The position numbers and the translations under genes are program-made. Below are positions 28,553 through 41,400 of a stretch of 64,000 bases of DNA, in pieces. Location: assembly GCF_900100355.1 (NCBI RefSeq), contig NZ_FNFH01000002.1:186001-250000 (forward strand), in the 5' to 3' direction. Below the pieces are notes generated by a model, which saw only the letters and a program-made list of their open reading frames with translations, was not told the DNA's origin and ran no database searches. Every line of letters starts with the position of its first letter. The stretch's first letter is position 1. This DNA comes from Microbulbifer yueqingensis. Lineage in GTDB: Bacteria; Pseudomonadota; Gammaproteobacteria; Pseudomonadales; Cellvibrionaceae.

Positions 28553-31144
28553 TCAGAACTGCGCGCTGGCGCGCAGGTACCAGAAGCCACCGTTAAAGCC
28601 AAAGGGCGAGGTCAACGACTGGCGTACGCCCAGGTACTGCAGCGTCGGGTCGGATTCCTCATCGGCCTCTACGTCGAAGATATTCTCCCCACCGACAGCA
28701 ACTTTGTAGTTATCCGCCAGGTTGAAGGTAACCTCCATATCGGTCAGGACCTTGCCGCTGTAAGTGGCGGGGCCGGATCCGAACAAGCCGCCGGTTGACT
28801 CCCAGTCACTGAAACGGTTGAAGCGCAGGTAGCCATTCATCAGACCGCCGGTGTCGTAGTCGAATGTCAGTGCCGTGCGGTCGCTCGGCACCTGGTTTTC
28901 CAGGTCGTACACGCGCAGGTCATTGATGGTATTCGGGGCAACATCGGTAACTTCCTGCTGGTTGTGGTTGTGGCGCAGGTCCACGGTCAACAGGTTACCG
29001 GCCACTTCGAAATCGCTGGTGATTGCCAGGTCGATACCACTGACCTCTGAATCGTAGGCATTGACGAAGAAGTTGGCGTTGCTGCCGGCAAGCAGTGCGG
29101 CGTTATCAATACCGGCGGCACTGAGCTGTGCAACTTCCTCAGCACCGATGGCGTTGTTGCGCAGAGCCAGGCGATCATTGATTGCAATGGCGTAGTAATC
29201 GATAGTGACACTGGTGTTTTCGAACGGCGTAATCACTGCCCCCAGGGTAAAGCTTGCGGACTCTTCCGGGGTCAGCGGCACCGCGCCAAGGGCTTCAGCC
29301 ACCGGGTGGCTGACCGGATAGGTACCGTTCGGGATCAGGTTGCCACTGGCATCCGCCGTGGTGGTGACGTTCAGCGTGTTGACCTGGCCGGGCGTCGGCG
29401 CCCGGAAGCCGGTATTCAGGGTGCCGCGCAGTGCAAAGGCCTCATTGAAGTCGAAGCGCCCGGAGAGCTTCCAGTCAAAGGTGGAACCAAACTGGTCGAA
29501 GTCTTCATAACGCGCTGCGGCACCGACAGTCAGGCGATCGGTGATGTCCGCCTCCAGGTCCACGTAGGTGGCCACACTGTCGCTGTCGTAGCTACCGGCT
29601 GCCTCAACGGGGAAGCCCTGGAAACCATCGGATCCCACACCGAATTGCGCCGCGGTTGGCCCGGAAACTATCGATGCCTCGTCGCCGGCGCCGATCTCGT
29701 AGGTCTCACGGCGCCACTCCATGCCAAATGCCACGTTCAGCGGCGAGGCCAGCACGCCCAACTCGAAGGGTTTCACGAAATCGGCATTAACGCTCGTTTC
29801 CTTCTGGGTCAGTGTGCCCGGGTTGAAGGTTGTGGGCGAGAGTGAGCCCAGGCTCGGGTTGATGGAATCCTTCAGCACGTAAGCCACTTCGTTTTCCGCA
29901 GTGCGCGCACGCAGATCCCAGGACATACCGGACGCCAGCTCACCGCGGCCGCCGAATACGGCAGACATATCGGTGATGCTCGCGCCGAACTGGGGGTTGT
30001 AACCGCCCGGGAACTGGCTGTAGATCGGGTTGCGCAGCACGTAGCCACTGGCGCTGGAAGCATCGGCAACCAGGTAGTTCGAGGGGTCGAGCCCATCGGC
30101 AAGGATTGAATCTACCAGCGACTGCGGAGCGGGATCCGGCATAAAGTCGCCATCGCTGTCCACCTGCAGTGTGCCGCGCGCGGTGAATTCATGCTGCGGT
30201 TCCAGCACCGGGCCGCGGTAGAAGAAGTCCGAGATAGTCTCGTTGTCGGAATACCCGAAGTTACCATACAGCTCGACACTGTCGGTGATGTCATAGCCGG
30301 TATTCACGAACAGCTTGGTGGTCTCCACTTCCGGGTCACCCCAGCGCTGGCCGAGTCCTTCCAGCGGCACCAGTTCCTCGCCCACAACACTGCCCACGTA
30401 CTCGGCATCCGGACGGGCCGCGCCGCGCCAGGTCTTGTCCGCGGTGGAACGTTCGATGGTAGTATTCACGAAGCCGCGCTCGCCCAGTGCGAAGCCGGCA
30501 TTGGCGGATACGCTGTTGCGCATGCCGTCGCCCGCAAAATATTCCCCGGTCTGCGCCGATACGTTAAAGCCTTCGGCATCGTCTTTGAGGATCACGTTCA
30601 CCACACCGGCAATGGCATCAGAGCCATACTGGGCCGAGGCGCCGTCCCGCAGCACTTCCACCCGCTTGATCGCGGCGGAGGGCAGCGCGGAGAAGTCCAC
30701 CGCCTGGGCGCCCTGGTTTACAGTGCCCAGCGGTGCCACCTGCAGGTTCACCAGCGCCGAGCGATGGCGGCGGGTACCGTTCACCAGTACCAGCGTCTGG
30801 TCCGGCGACAGGTTACGCAGCGTTACCGGACGGATAAACGCGGTACCGTCGGCGATCGGGAAACGCTGTGTATTGAATGATGGTGCAATCTTGGTCAGCG
30901 ACTCGGTCAGGTCAAAGCTCGCCTGGTCCGCCAGGTCCGCGCCGCCGACCACATCCACCGGTGACAGTGTTTCGGTGGGGGCTGTGCCCTCGCGGCGGGT
31001 ACCGGTGGCAATCACCTCTTCCAGTACCCGGTTGTCCGTGGCAGGAGCCTCGTTTTCCTGCTCCTGGGCAAATGCGCCGGAAACCGGCACCGCCAGGGCA
31101 GCGGCAACGGCCAGTGACAAGGGCTTGAATGAATATCTACGCAT
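28553..31144 (-). CDS. TonB-dependent outer-membrane receptor
   Basis: This 863-aa outer-membrane transporter has a signal peptide (about residues 1–26, ending AFA), a TonB-box-like stretch (EVIATGT, about 44–50), a plug domain and a beta-barrel ending in aromatic Phe. Plug signatures include LVLVNGTRRHRSALV and RVEVLRDGASAQYGSDAIAGVVNVI near 165–190. The ligand is unknown; no siderophore or polysaccharide-utilisation genes are adjacent. A 516-bp upstream region holds a 17-bp AT-rich palindrome. It is transcribed alone toward the bidirectional terminator. Confidence 0.95.
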   Translation of the reverse strand: MRRYSFKPLSLAVAAALAVPVSGAFAQEQENEAPATDNRVLEEVIATGTRREGTAPTETLSPVDVVGGADLADQASFDLTESLTKIAPSFNTQRFPIADGTAFIRPVTLRNLSPDQTLVLVNGTRRHRSALVNLQVAPLGTVNQGAQAVDFSALPSAAIKRVEVLRDGASAQYGSDAIAGVVNVILKDDAEGFNVSAQTGEYFAGDGMRNSVSANAGFALGERGFVNTTIERSTADKTWRGAARPDAEYVGSVVGEELVPLEGLGQRWGDPEVETTKLFVNTGYDITDSVELYGNFGYSDNETISDFFYRGPVLEPQHEFTARGTLQVDSDGDFMPDPAPQSLVDSILADGLDPSNYLVADASSASGYVLRNPIYSQFPGGYNPQFGASITDMSAVFGGRGELASGMSWDLRARTAENEVAYVLKDSINPSLGSLSPTTFNPGTLTQKETSVNADFVKPFELGVLASPLNVAFGMEWRRETYEIGAGDEASIVSGPTAAQFGVGSDGFQGFPVEAAGSYDSDSVATYVDLEADITDRLTVGAAARYEDFDQFGSTFDWKLSGRFDFNEAFALRGTLNTGFRAPTPGQVNTLNVTTTADASGNLIPNGTYPVSHPVAEALGAVPLTPEESASFTLGAVITPFENTSVTIDYYAIAINDRLALRNNAIGAEEVAQLSAAGIDNAALLAGSNANFFVNAYDSEVSGIDLAITSDFEVAGNLLTVDLRHNHNQQEVTDVAPNTINDLRVYDLENQVPSDRTALTFDYDTGGLMNGYLRFNRFSDWESTGGLFGSGPATYSGKVLTDMEVTFNLADNYKVAVGGENIFDVEADEESDPTLQYLGVRQSLTSPFGFNGGFWYLRASAQF

Positions 31145-31228
31145 GATGGGACCGTCCTCTCTCGTTTATAGTTTTTATGCTTATGCCACCGACTCCCACG
31201 CCGCCGGATATCCGGCCAGGACGCGCGG

Positions 31229-31245
31229 TGATTAATATTTAATCA
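31229..31245. promoter_or_regulatory. AT-rich palindromic operator candidate upstream of the TonB receptor
   Basis: TGATTAA-TAT-TTAATCA forms perfect 7-bp arms around a 3-bp centre, 85 bp upstream of the receptor ATG. It is a plausible binding site for a homodimeric regulator, but it does not match the classical Fur box closely. Confidence 0.45.
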
Positions 31246-31622
31246 GCCATACGGTGTGGCTGCTCTTTTTCGGCAGGTCAGAGTATGCAAACCGGGCATA
31301 GTGGGCAATGCTTCAGAACAATTGACAAAGATCAAGTGGCGCAGAAGAAAAATTTGTTACAGGCGATACTGAATTGCCCGCCAAATGAGGCCACCATTAC
31401 AAATTGAGGGGAACAAAGCGGAGAGCCATTTCTTACTCATGGCTGGTGCGGAATACTCATCCCCAAACAGACCGGAAAAGCCGTGACCAGTCGCACAGTC
31501 AGATCCAGCGTGACGGGATGAAGCGACACTTGTGGCAGTAAAGTCAGGACAAAGAACAATACTCCAGCCTCAGAGCCCGACCATTTCCCTGCGGCGCGGT
31601 ATTTGGTTTACCCGTCTGGACA

Positions 31623-31647
31623 GGGAGCGGGTGGCCATCCCGCTCCC
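31623..31647 (-). terminator. Hairpin after katG
   Basis: GGGAGCGGG (31623–31631) and CCCGCTCCC (31639–31647) form a 9-bp stem with a 7-nt loop, 14 bp beyond the katG stop. The run of T expected of an intrinsic terminator is missing, so it may act as a processing barrier. Confidence 0.5.
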
Positions 31648-31660
31648 CCTGGCTATCCAG

Positions 31661-34350
<2,690 letters not shown>

Positions 34351-34929
34351 TTACTCCAACTCACTTATAATTTTTTGTTTGAGAACTTCATATGAACCTA
34401 CTACCTCTCTACAGCCGGCTTCAACCCTCTCCATTCTTTCCGCACTCGCCTCAAACAGTATTGGCATATCATCTTCGCAGCTTACTGCACTATATTTTTC
34501 AACACCATTAACATCAGAAAAGATTTCAAACAAACCCACCAAGTAACCAAGAGTAACCTTCATATTTTCATACCGAGCAGCTTCCCCCGCCCTACAAAAA
34601 TCGTAATAGTTCTCCGGCATCTGCATCACCAAAATCAGTTGCTTCTGCCCAGGCTCAACAGGGAATGACTTAATATTTAATCCTACACTTATAACTTCCG
34701 ACTCGGAAATCAAACCTTTATAGCTCTTTTCAACCCTCAACTGATACACATAACTAAAGCACGCATTACCAATTGACGGAGAAAATACTGTTTCAGCGAG
34801 AACCTCTCCCTCAACCACATCAAGCGCCAATTCGAGAGCTTTAGTTTCGCTTGTCGAATACACAGCTTCTGAATTAGCGATAGCCAACTCAGAACAAAAG
34901 AGTAAAAACGACAATAAATATCTATTCAT
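34351..34929 (-). CDS. Candidate immunity protein for the RHS metallopeptidase, exported, NTR/TIMP-like pattern
   Basis: This 192-aa protein has a signal peptide (about residues 1–19, ending AIANS), so it should act in the periplasm. The body shows VVEGEVL (about 38–44), then YVYQLRVEKSYKG and VEPGQKQLILVM, a pattern reminiscent of bacterial NTR/TIMP-like domains (VxGxV...YxxxVxxxyKG...GxxYLv). The N-terminal Cys that TIMPs use to chelate zinc is absent, so this is a resemblance, not a firm assignment. It starts 9 bp after the RHS stop, has low GC like the RHS tip, and is placed where polymorphic toxins keep immunity genes. Confidence 0.7.
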   Translation of the reverse strand: MNRYLLSFLLFCSELAIANSEAVYSTSETKALELALDVVEGEVLAETVFSPSIGNACFSYVYQLRVEKSYKGLISESEVISVGLNIKSFPVEPGQKQLILVMQMPENYYDFCRAGEAARYENMKVTLGYLVGLFEIFSDVNGVEKYSAVSCEDDMPILFEASAERMERVEAGCREVVGSYEVLKQKIISELE

Positions 34930-34938
34930 CTCTTCCCC

Positions 34939-35453
34939 TTAAAAGGACCACCCCTGGGAAGCACACATATTCGCGGACAAGCATCGACTATAACCATTTA
35001 AGTTAGACCAAACATGGGAAACGTTGTTATTGCCAACTTCAAATCCATTTCTGTGGGCCAACTCATGACCAAAAGTTATATAACCTCGCTCTAACGGTGA
35101 AAAATAGCCACTTAGCTCCATGCCATCCGGGAGAAATATCCTCCCATTAAAACCCATTACGGAAGTGCGATATAAGGTTATTTTCTCAAAGAACAAAAAT
35201 TTTGACCTTTGCCCATTAATGTAACTTCTCCTGGCATCAACAGGTTCAGTACTTAACCACTCTTGAAATTCTTTAGCGCTTTTCGTCTCATATCTTGTAG
35301 TTGAACCATCAGCATTCCTTTGCTTCCCAACATATTTATCTTCAAATTTTACATTATCTTCACCAGCGGTGATTTTCGAAAAGCGCTCCCTTCTTTCGGA
35401 TTCGGTGCCTTCCGTCGAAAAGTCTATTTCACCTTCTGCAGAACTTTCGCTAA
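34939..35453 (-). other. Zincin-like toxin tip of the RHS protein
   Basis: The last ~170 residues (about 3232–3402) carry GHELAHRNGFEVG with H3361, E3362 and H3365, the HExxH zinc-metallopeptidase signature; H3378 in NVSHVW is one candidate third ligand. DNA here is clearly AT-richer than the RHS body. The position, after the RHS core, is where polymorphic toxins carry exchangeable effectors. Confidence 0.75.
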
Positions 35454-38400
35454 TTTGAGCTGTACTTGCGGCCTCAATAGCTACGGAAAATGCAGCAAAA
35501 GCAGCTCCGTTGCCAAATTTACCACCAGTAGCTCTGGATACAGTACCAGCAATCGTGACACGGGCGACAGCCCTGCCCAAATTAGCCCACCCCTGGCCAG
35601 ACTGCAATTTCAATCCCTTAGCTGACCCAACAGCCGCACCAATACCAGCACTTACGAACCCGTGACCAAACTTGCCCCCCTGGAGAACACTAGTAATACC
35701 GCCTACCACTCCCGAGGCCAGCATCCTGGCGGGCACATTCTCCATTCCAGGCAGTGCCTGCCCTATTCCCGCAAAGGCTGCAGCCGATACCCCCTGAATA
35801 ACCCCGGCTTTGAGGGCCTCACTAAAGCTCGCCCCCTGGGACAGAGCATCCAGGAAGCCGGCTGCTCCCATGATCAAACCTATCGCCCAGACTGCAGTGA
35901 CGTCCGCAGCGGCAATAAGTGCCATGGCACCCAGGGTGAAAATAAAGTATCCACTAGGATCAGTCGCATTCAGCGGATTATTCCGCACGTAGGAATACCG
36001 ATTGAACATCTGCGTATCCGACGCAGCCTGCACAAACGGGTCCGCCTGCATAAACCGCCCCAGACGCGCATCGTAAATGCGCCCGTTCATATGCACCAGG
36101 CCCACCTGGTCCAGCATCTCGTGGCCGGTGTAACCGCGGGTGGTCAGGCTGGTGTCGAAGCCGGTCAGGTCGGCTTTCACCAGCGCCTCCCAGCTCTGCG
36201 CGTTACGGCGCTGGCCCCAGGCGTCGAAGGACATCTCCTGCACCACGGCGCCATTGGAGTCGGTAATCACATCGATGGAGCCCAGGTGATCTTTATGCAG
36301 GTAGCGGCTGGTGCGCTGGGTGCTGCCGTCGGACTCGGTCGCCAGGGTGACCACGGCGCCGCCGGGCAGGTAGCGCTTGATCTCACGGAAGCCGTCCGAC
36401 CGCTCGATCTTCTCCACGTTGCCGATATAGCGGGTCTCGGTGCGGGTGCCGCTGCTGTCGGTGTCGATGCGGAGGTAGCGGCTCCGGTCCGGCCCGTACC
36501 TGAACTCGGTGGTATGGCCGCCCTTCTGGATCAGCAGTGGCTTGTCGAAGGTGCTGTACTCCAGGCTGCGGCCGCTGGTGTCGCTGACCATGTTGCCATT
36601 GGCATCGTAGTGGTAAGCCACCCCGTCCGAGGTCTCGCAGACTGCATTGGGACCATAGCCCCGGTCGCACCCACTGCCATAGCGGTAGTGGCCGACGTCA
36701 GACTTGTAGTCGATATTGCCGAAACCGTCGTACTTCACCGTCTGCGCTGCCCGGCCGCTGACCTGGGCACTGCGCAGGCGGTTGAGCCCGTCGTAGTCGA
36801 ACTCCTCGTACAGGTCCTTGTTGCCGCTACGCTCGTGGCGGTATTCCAGGTTCCCCAGGTTATCCCACTCGTAGGTAAGGTCCTGGACCTGGGTGACGCC
36901 CAGCACCGATGCCGACTGGCGCTCCAGGCGGCCGGTGGCCGGGTCGTACTCCCGTACGGTGGTGACACCGTTGCCCTGCAGGGAGCGGGTTACGTTGCCG
37001 CGCTCGTCCATTTCCAGCACGGTGTAGTAGTTCTCGGCGGCGGCCTGGTTGATGTTCTCGGCATCCACCACGGCGCTCAGGTAACCGTACTGGTTGTAGC
37101 GGCTCTCGGTGGCGCTGCTCCGCCAGCTGCCGTCACCGGCCGCGTCGAACTGCTGGAACGGGCGACCGTACTCGTCGTAGGTTGTCCGGGTCCAGTGATC
37201 ATCACCCTCCGCAAGGCTGGTCAACTCACTGTCCGGGCGACCGAAGCGATCGTAGCTCGGCACGCGGGCAAAACCGGACTGGGCGTCGATTACACCCAGC
37301 AGCGCGCCGGGGGGCACGTCCTCGTCCCAGCCCGCTTCGTTGTTGTAGGACCAGAGGGTATCGCCCTCGATATTGCCCGCGATGCTGCTGTCAGGAACAA
37401 AGTCCTCGCCCCGCTCCTCGCCGACACTGCCATGGTCGGTCCGGCTCACCAGGCGGCCCAGGCGGTCGTAACGGTTGATCACCACCTGCTGTTTGGCGTC
37501 TATCTGCCACTCCAGCTCGCCGAAGCCGTTGTAACCGTAGTGCCACTCGCCCTTGTCCGGATCGTTCATGTACTCCTTGCGACCCAGCTTGTCGTAGCGC
37601 ATCTCGGTCACCGGCACGGTTCCGCTGTCCGCCGCCCGGCGGGTCACGAACCGCAGGTTGCCCTGGGCGTCGTACCGGTACTCGATTGTGCCTTCCAGGT
37701 GGTCCCGCACATAGACCAGCTCGCCCTGGGCGTTCCTGGTTTCGGTCTTGGTGTGGCCCTCGGGGTTAGTGGTGACCGTGGTGTAACCCCGGTAGTCGAC
37801 GTGCACGTCGTGAGGGATACCGCTCTCGAGGCCCTCGTAGCCATTATTGCTAACGGTACCGGGCATATCCGTGCCGATGACCCGGCCGAGGATGTCATAG
37901 TCCATGACAGTCCAGAACTCGCCGGCCCCCGGGCTGCCGCCATAGGGTTCCGACTTGCGCGTTACCCGGCCCAGGTTGTCGTACTCGGTATCCGCGTAGA
38001 CCCACTGACCGTCGAAGCCCCTGGTCGCAGTGCGCGTTTCCCGCGCCAGTACGTCGAAGCAGGTCAGGGACTCGCCGCCCCCGGCCTTGCGGGTAACCTG
38101 CTGGTAGGCAGTACCCTCGGGACAGTGGCTGCCCGCCGCGGCCAGCAGGGTGATGGAGTGCGCGCCCGTCTCGCTGTAGTCCAGCACCTTGCGGCCAAAA
38201 GCGTCATACCGGTGGAAACTCGACACGCCCGCCATGTCCGTGACATGCACTGGCTGGCCGAGATGATTTCGGTCTTTTACGCGCTGCGCGACCTGGCCGT
38301 AGACGTTCTCCTCTCTTTCCAGGTAGCGACCGCGGTTGCCCTTGAAGAAGGAGTAGCTACTGCGGGACTCCTCGCCCGCGGTGGAGCGGGTGATGCCGGC

Positions 38401-41400
38401 CTTGTTGCCGAAGTCATCGTAGGTATAGGTGGTGGTGAGGGTGAGGACCGCATCCTCCGCATCCGGTTCTATCACTTCTTCCTTCAGCAAGCCCGCCCAT
38501 TTACCGCTGGTGTAGTAGTCGAACTCACTGGTACGGAGCTCGCTGTCGTAAACACCATCGACGGTACGGCTGTGCTCGACCTCGGTCCGGGTCAGGCGAC
38601 CCAGCTCGGCGAAGGTGGAGAGTGTGCGCTCACCGCCGCCCAGGGACAGGCTTCTGCCCGGACCGTACTCGTTGGTGGTAGCGGTGACAAAAGTATCGCC
38701 ATCACCTGAAGTGGTCACAACGATGGACAGCGGGTTGCCGTGGGTGTCGTACTCATTCTCAGTCATCACGGACTTCAGCTGGCTGCCCTGCTCAGCACCG
38801 TTATTCACCAGCTCGTAAGAGGTCTCTTCCGTCTTCTCCAGCCAAGGCTGCAGCGGTCCGAGATCGGCACTGCCTTTTTCCCGCGCCCGTTCTGACCAGG
38901 CTTCCTGCCAGGCGTTGCCGGCGGCATTCTTCAGCCGCCAGGTATTGCGGGACTCGCTCAGCAGGTGGCCCTGGGCTGACCTGACTTCCGTGCTCTGCGG
39001 GTAGCCCTGGAACGGAAAGTCCTGGCGATAGGTGGTGGTGGTCTCCACCCCGGTCTGCTCATCGACGGTGGTAAGCTGCTCGAAGCCGAGCATGCCACGC
39101 CCGCCGGCCTGTACCTTGGCCTGGGCGTAGTAATAACTCACCGCGCTCTTCGCCGCGGGATTTGCGGCAGCGGGCGCGCTGCTGTCGACCCGGGTGACCA
39201 CGTACATCGGCCCCATCAGCTCAAGTGTTGGCGATACCTTGCCCAGACGGTCCTCTCCCTCCCAGGCGTCGTTCAGGTAGCCGTAGTAATCGGCCAGGTC
39301 GGCCACCGCGTAGTCACGACACCATTCCGCGAAATCCCCAAGGCCTGGTTCGTACAGGCCGTCGCTGTATTTGGCGGACTTGCAGCGTTCCTCGGTAGTG
39401 GCACTCACGTCGCGACGCTTGTAGTGGCCGCTGTTGGTGAGGGAACCGTAACTGATATCCGTTTCCGCCCCCAGGCCGTTGGTGACCTTCTCCACCACGT
39501 TTACCGGTACGCGGAAACCACGGGCCAGATACAACTCGGCGATGTCGTCCTCGATGTTGACGTAATCGGTAACGCCGTCGCCGTTCATATCCACAAACAG
39601 GTGCGCCGCGTTCTTATCACCGCTGGTCTTGCGGAACGAGCCCGCCGGGCCAAAATCCTGCTCAAGGGTACGCCAGAGCCGAACCTTTAGCCGCGCAGCC
39701 TTGTCGTCATGCCAGACCAGGTCCACATTGCCGTCACTGTCGTAGTCGAAATACTGGCGCTCCCTGGGCAGCTCGCCCAGGTTCACTTCCGGCTCGAAGT
39801 CGCGACCGTTGTTGAGGCGGTAGTAACCGGTCGCGCCCCGGCGATAGATGATATCCGGCAGTCCGTCACCGTTGATATCCATTGATTCTACGGTATCAAC
39901 CTCGCCGAGGAAGGCGTAGCTGCCGTACTCACCTACTGCACTGGAGGCCATTACCATCAAGCCGTTGTAATACTTACAGCCCCTGCTACCAGGCTCCTCG
40001 CCGGGGGGGCAGTCGGCGGTTACATTCAGGCTGGCCACCGGATCGACGATGCCATCGCCATTGAAGTCCGCGGGTCTGGTCGCGCTATTAATGGTGACAG
40101 TAACCCTGTCGAAGGCGCTCCTGGTGAAGCCATCGAATTCCACCAGTTTCCAGTCGATCCCCAGGTTAGCGGTGTGGCTATCACCGAAGCCGTAATAGGT
40201 ACTGCTCGACGGGGCCGTAGATGGCTCCAATAGCCGGTATTCGTTGCCGGTGAGGTAATCAACCAGGCCATCGCCATTGATGTCGATGAACTTTGCGCGC
40301 CGCTCGGTAAGCTCCGGCAGGTAGCGCGGGCTCCCGGACAGGGTCCAGTTGCCATCCGCATCCGGCTGGGCGACCACCACGCCCCAGTGCTTGCGGTCGT
40401 TAAGATAAGTGACCAGGTCCGCACGGCCGTCGGCGTTATAGTCGATCATCTGCCATTCGTAGGGCCGCGAGGTGTCGTCGTCTTCGCGGTACACATTGCG
40501 TTCCGCCCCGAAGCCGTCGCCCTCAGCCAGCACGTACTTGAACCACTGATAGTCGACCTCGCTGCCACCGTCGCCGTCAGGATCGAAGTCCGGCTCCAGC
40601 CAGACCAGGTCCATGCGGCCGTCACCGTTAATGTCCGCGGGGCGGGTACCAACTGCAACGCGGTCCTCCTGAGTGCTCAGTGTTACCGTGTCGGCCGCAT
40701 AGGAGGCGAAATTGCCGGGTTCCGGCAGGCGCCAATCGAACACGGTCCAGGGTTGGCACAGGTTATCTGCACACTGGCGAATGCGGGCGAGGCGGCTCAG
40801 CCGGTCTGCCGGGTAGTCGTCATATTCCAGCTCGTACTTGCGAACCTGTTGCAGGCTGCCAGCGACCGAATTCTGGACAAAGATGTTTGCCAGTCGTTCA
40901 TTCGTGACCACGGCCTCGCCCGCGCTGAAGCCCTCAATGGGATCCAGTCGCTCTTCGTAATCAAATACGATCTTCGCACCGGGGTTGCTGCCGGCACCGG
41001 TGTAGGCATAGGCGATTTCCTCGATGCGGTGGCCTGCGCCAGTGCTGTAGAAAAACTGAAAAGGATTGCCGGCGCTGTCCTCGAAGCGGCTGATGGCCCA
41101 GGCCAATGCGCCGGAGTCGGTATCCAGCCGCGCCTGGTGATCCTGGCCGTAGTAGCTGATTGAGCCGTCCTTGCGCTCGACAGTGAAGTAGCCGGGATTC
41201 CCCGGTTCACCGCCGTGGGCCGTCACCACGGCAAAGCTGTCGATCTCGGTACGATAGCGGCTGCCCGGCTCACCATATTCGCCGGACACTACCAACAATC
41301 GCTGGCCGTCCAGGCAGAAGCGGTCCTCGGCGGTCCAGGTGATCGGCCGGGCCTGGCCGTCCTGGCCGAGCGTCTGGCGGCAACGGGAAATCGCCGACAG

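Larger units (their letters stand above)
31145..31660. other. TonB-receptor upstream region
   Basis: This 516-bp gap between the receptor start and the katG end holds the AT-rich palindrome at 31229–31245 and a hairpin at 31623–31647. No gene is supported. It is AT-richer than its surroundings, as expected of a promoter region. Confidence 0.5.

Noticed and set aside
35662-38709. A 1015-codon open frame on the plus strand
   Set aside because: It lies wholly antisense to the RHS repeats, has no family motif, no Shine-Dalgarno and shadow-type codon use; periodic high-GC coding DNA keeps the complementary frame open.
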